Positions 63,935 through 64,000 of a stretch of 64,000 nt of DNA are shown here, in pieces. How positions within the stretch are numbered: position 1 is the first letter of the stretch; each line of letters begins with the position of its first letter. This stretch comes from Actinosynnema pretiosum (lineage in GTDB: Bacteria; Actinomycetota; Actinomycetes; Mycobacteriales; Pseudonocardiaceae). A program made the translations under genes and the position numbers. A model generated the notes under the pieces. It worked only from the letters and a program-made list of their open reading frames with translations, did no database searches and was not told the origin of the DNA. Location: the NCBI RefSeq assembly GCF_024171695.1, contig NZ_JAMTCF010000014.1, forward strand, positions 1-64,000, given 5' to 3'.

Positions 63935-64000
63935 ATGGAGTGGCACGAGTACGTACCGGAGGACACTGGCAGGCGACTGGCCGGTCACCTCATCGAGGCA
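63935..64000 (+). CDS. Partial paralogue of the gene at 58058 (cut by window end)
   Basis: ATG at 63935 follows AAAGGGAGGTCTG. The 22 visible residues, MEWHEYVPEDTGRRLAGHLI and EA, match the start of the gene at 58058 (MEWREHVLQGTGGRLAGHLT). The leader GGGAGGTCT is also shared. The rest lies outside the window. Confidence 0.65.
   Translation, partial: MEWHEYVPEDTGRRLAGHLIEA

Overview
The window is high-GC DNA with frequent GTG starts, GGAGG-type ribosome binding sites and many ATGA/GTGA stop-start overlaps. It is dominated by actinobacterial families: helix-turn-helix proteins with TPR tails, a PadR regulator, a TfuA/YcaO pair and a PP2C-like phosphatase. It reads as an accessory region of a filamentous actinomycete. 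A Pseudonocardiales host (Actinosynnema/Saccharothrix-like) is my inference from family flavour only. Several genes are frameshifted or truncated. I see a broken tyrosine integrase but no recognisable insertion sequence, CRISPR array, rRNA or tRNA.

Layout. 1-12 kb: sparse and decayed. It holds a two-domain helix-turn-helix gene, two wrecked TPR genes, a few small membrane or hypothetical genes, a truncated secreted nuclease and a multiply frameshifted repeat protein. 12-21 kb: the most coherent module. Two minus-strand TPR regulators are divergent from a 39-residue peptide, TfuA, YcaO, a SAM methyltransferase, a GpsA-like dehydrogenase, a small membrane protein and an HTTM-like membrane protein. 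A Nudix hydrolase converges on its end. This looks like an uncharacterised TfuA/YcaO peptide-modification (RiPP) operon.

22-38.5 kb: a defence-island-like stretch. It has a large unrecognised coiled-coil protein, an Mrr-like restriction enzyme, a PadR/membrane operon, a GNAT enzyme, a HEPN-like plus helicase-nuclease pair, a zinc-ribbon protein with a HEPN-type Rx4H motif, and a winged-helix protein. An integrase pseudogene lies next to a conspicuously AT-rich HEPN-like gene. A short conserved block precedes two of the putative defence loci.

38.6-50.4 kb: one long minus-strand gene train. It runs from a DegT-like protein without its catalytic lysine, through a 778-residue TPR protein, a small HTH protein, a HAD phosphatase, a membrane protein and an alpha/beta hydrolase, to a split paralogue of the 778-residue protein and more TPR or hypothetical genes. 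50.6-54.3 kb: two XRE-TPR regulators, with a duplicated 5' fragment of the DegT gene between them. 54.4-55.9 kb: an ApeA-like HEPN gene frameshifted at a G8 tract exactly before its RNase motif. 56-64 kb: small hypothetical genes, a PD-(D/E)XK-like nuclease gene interrupted by one TAA codon between its catalytic residues, a PP2C-like phosphatase, and at the window edge a second copy of one of the small genes.

All gene functions are inferred from sequence patterns read by eye. No database search was run. The repeated single frameshifts could in part be assembly errors in GC-rich DNA.
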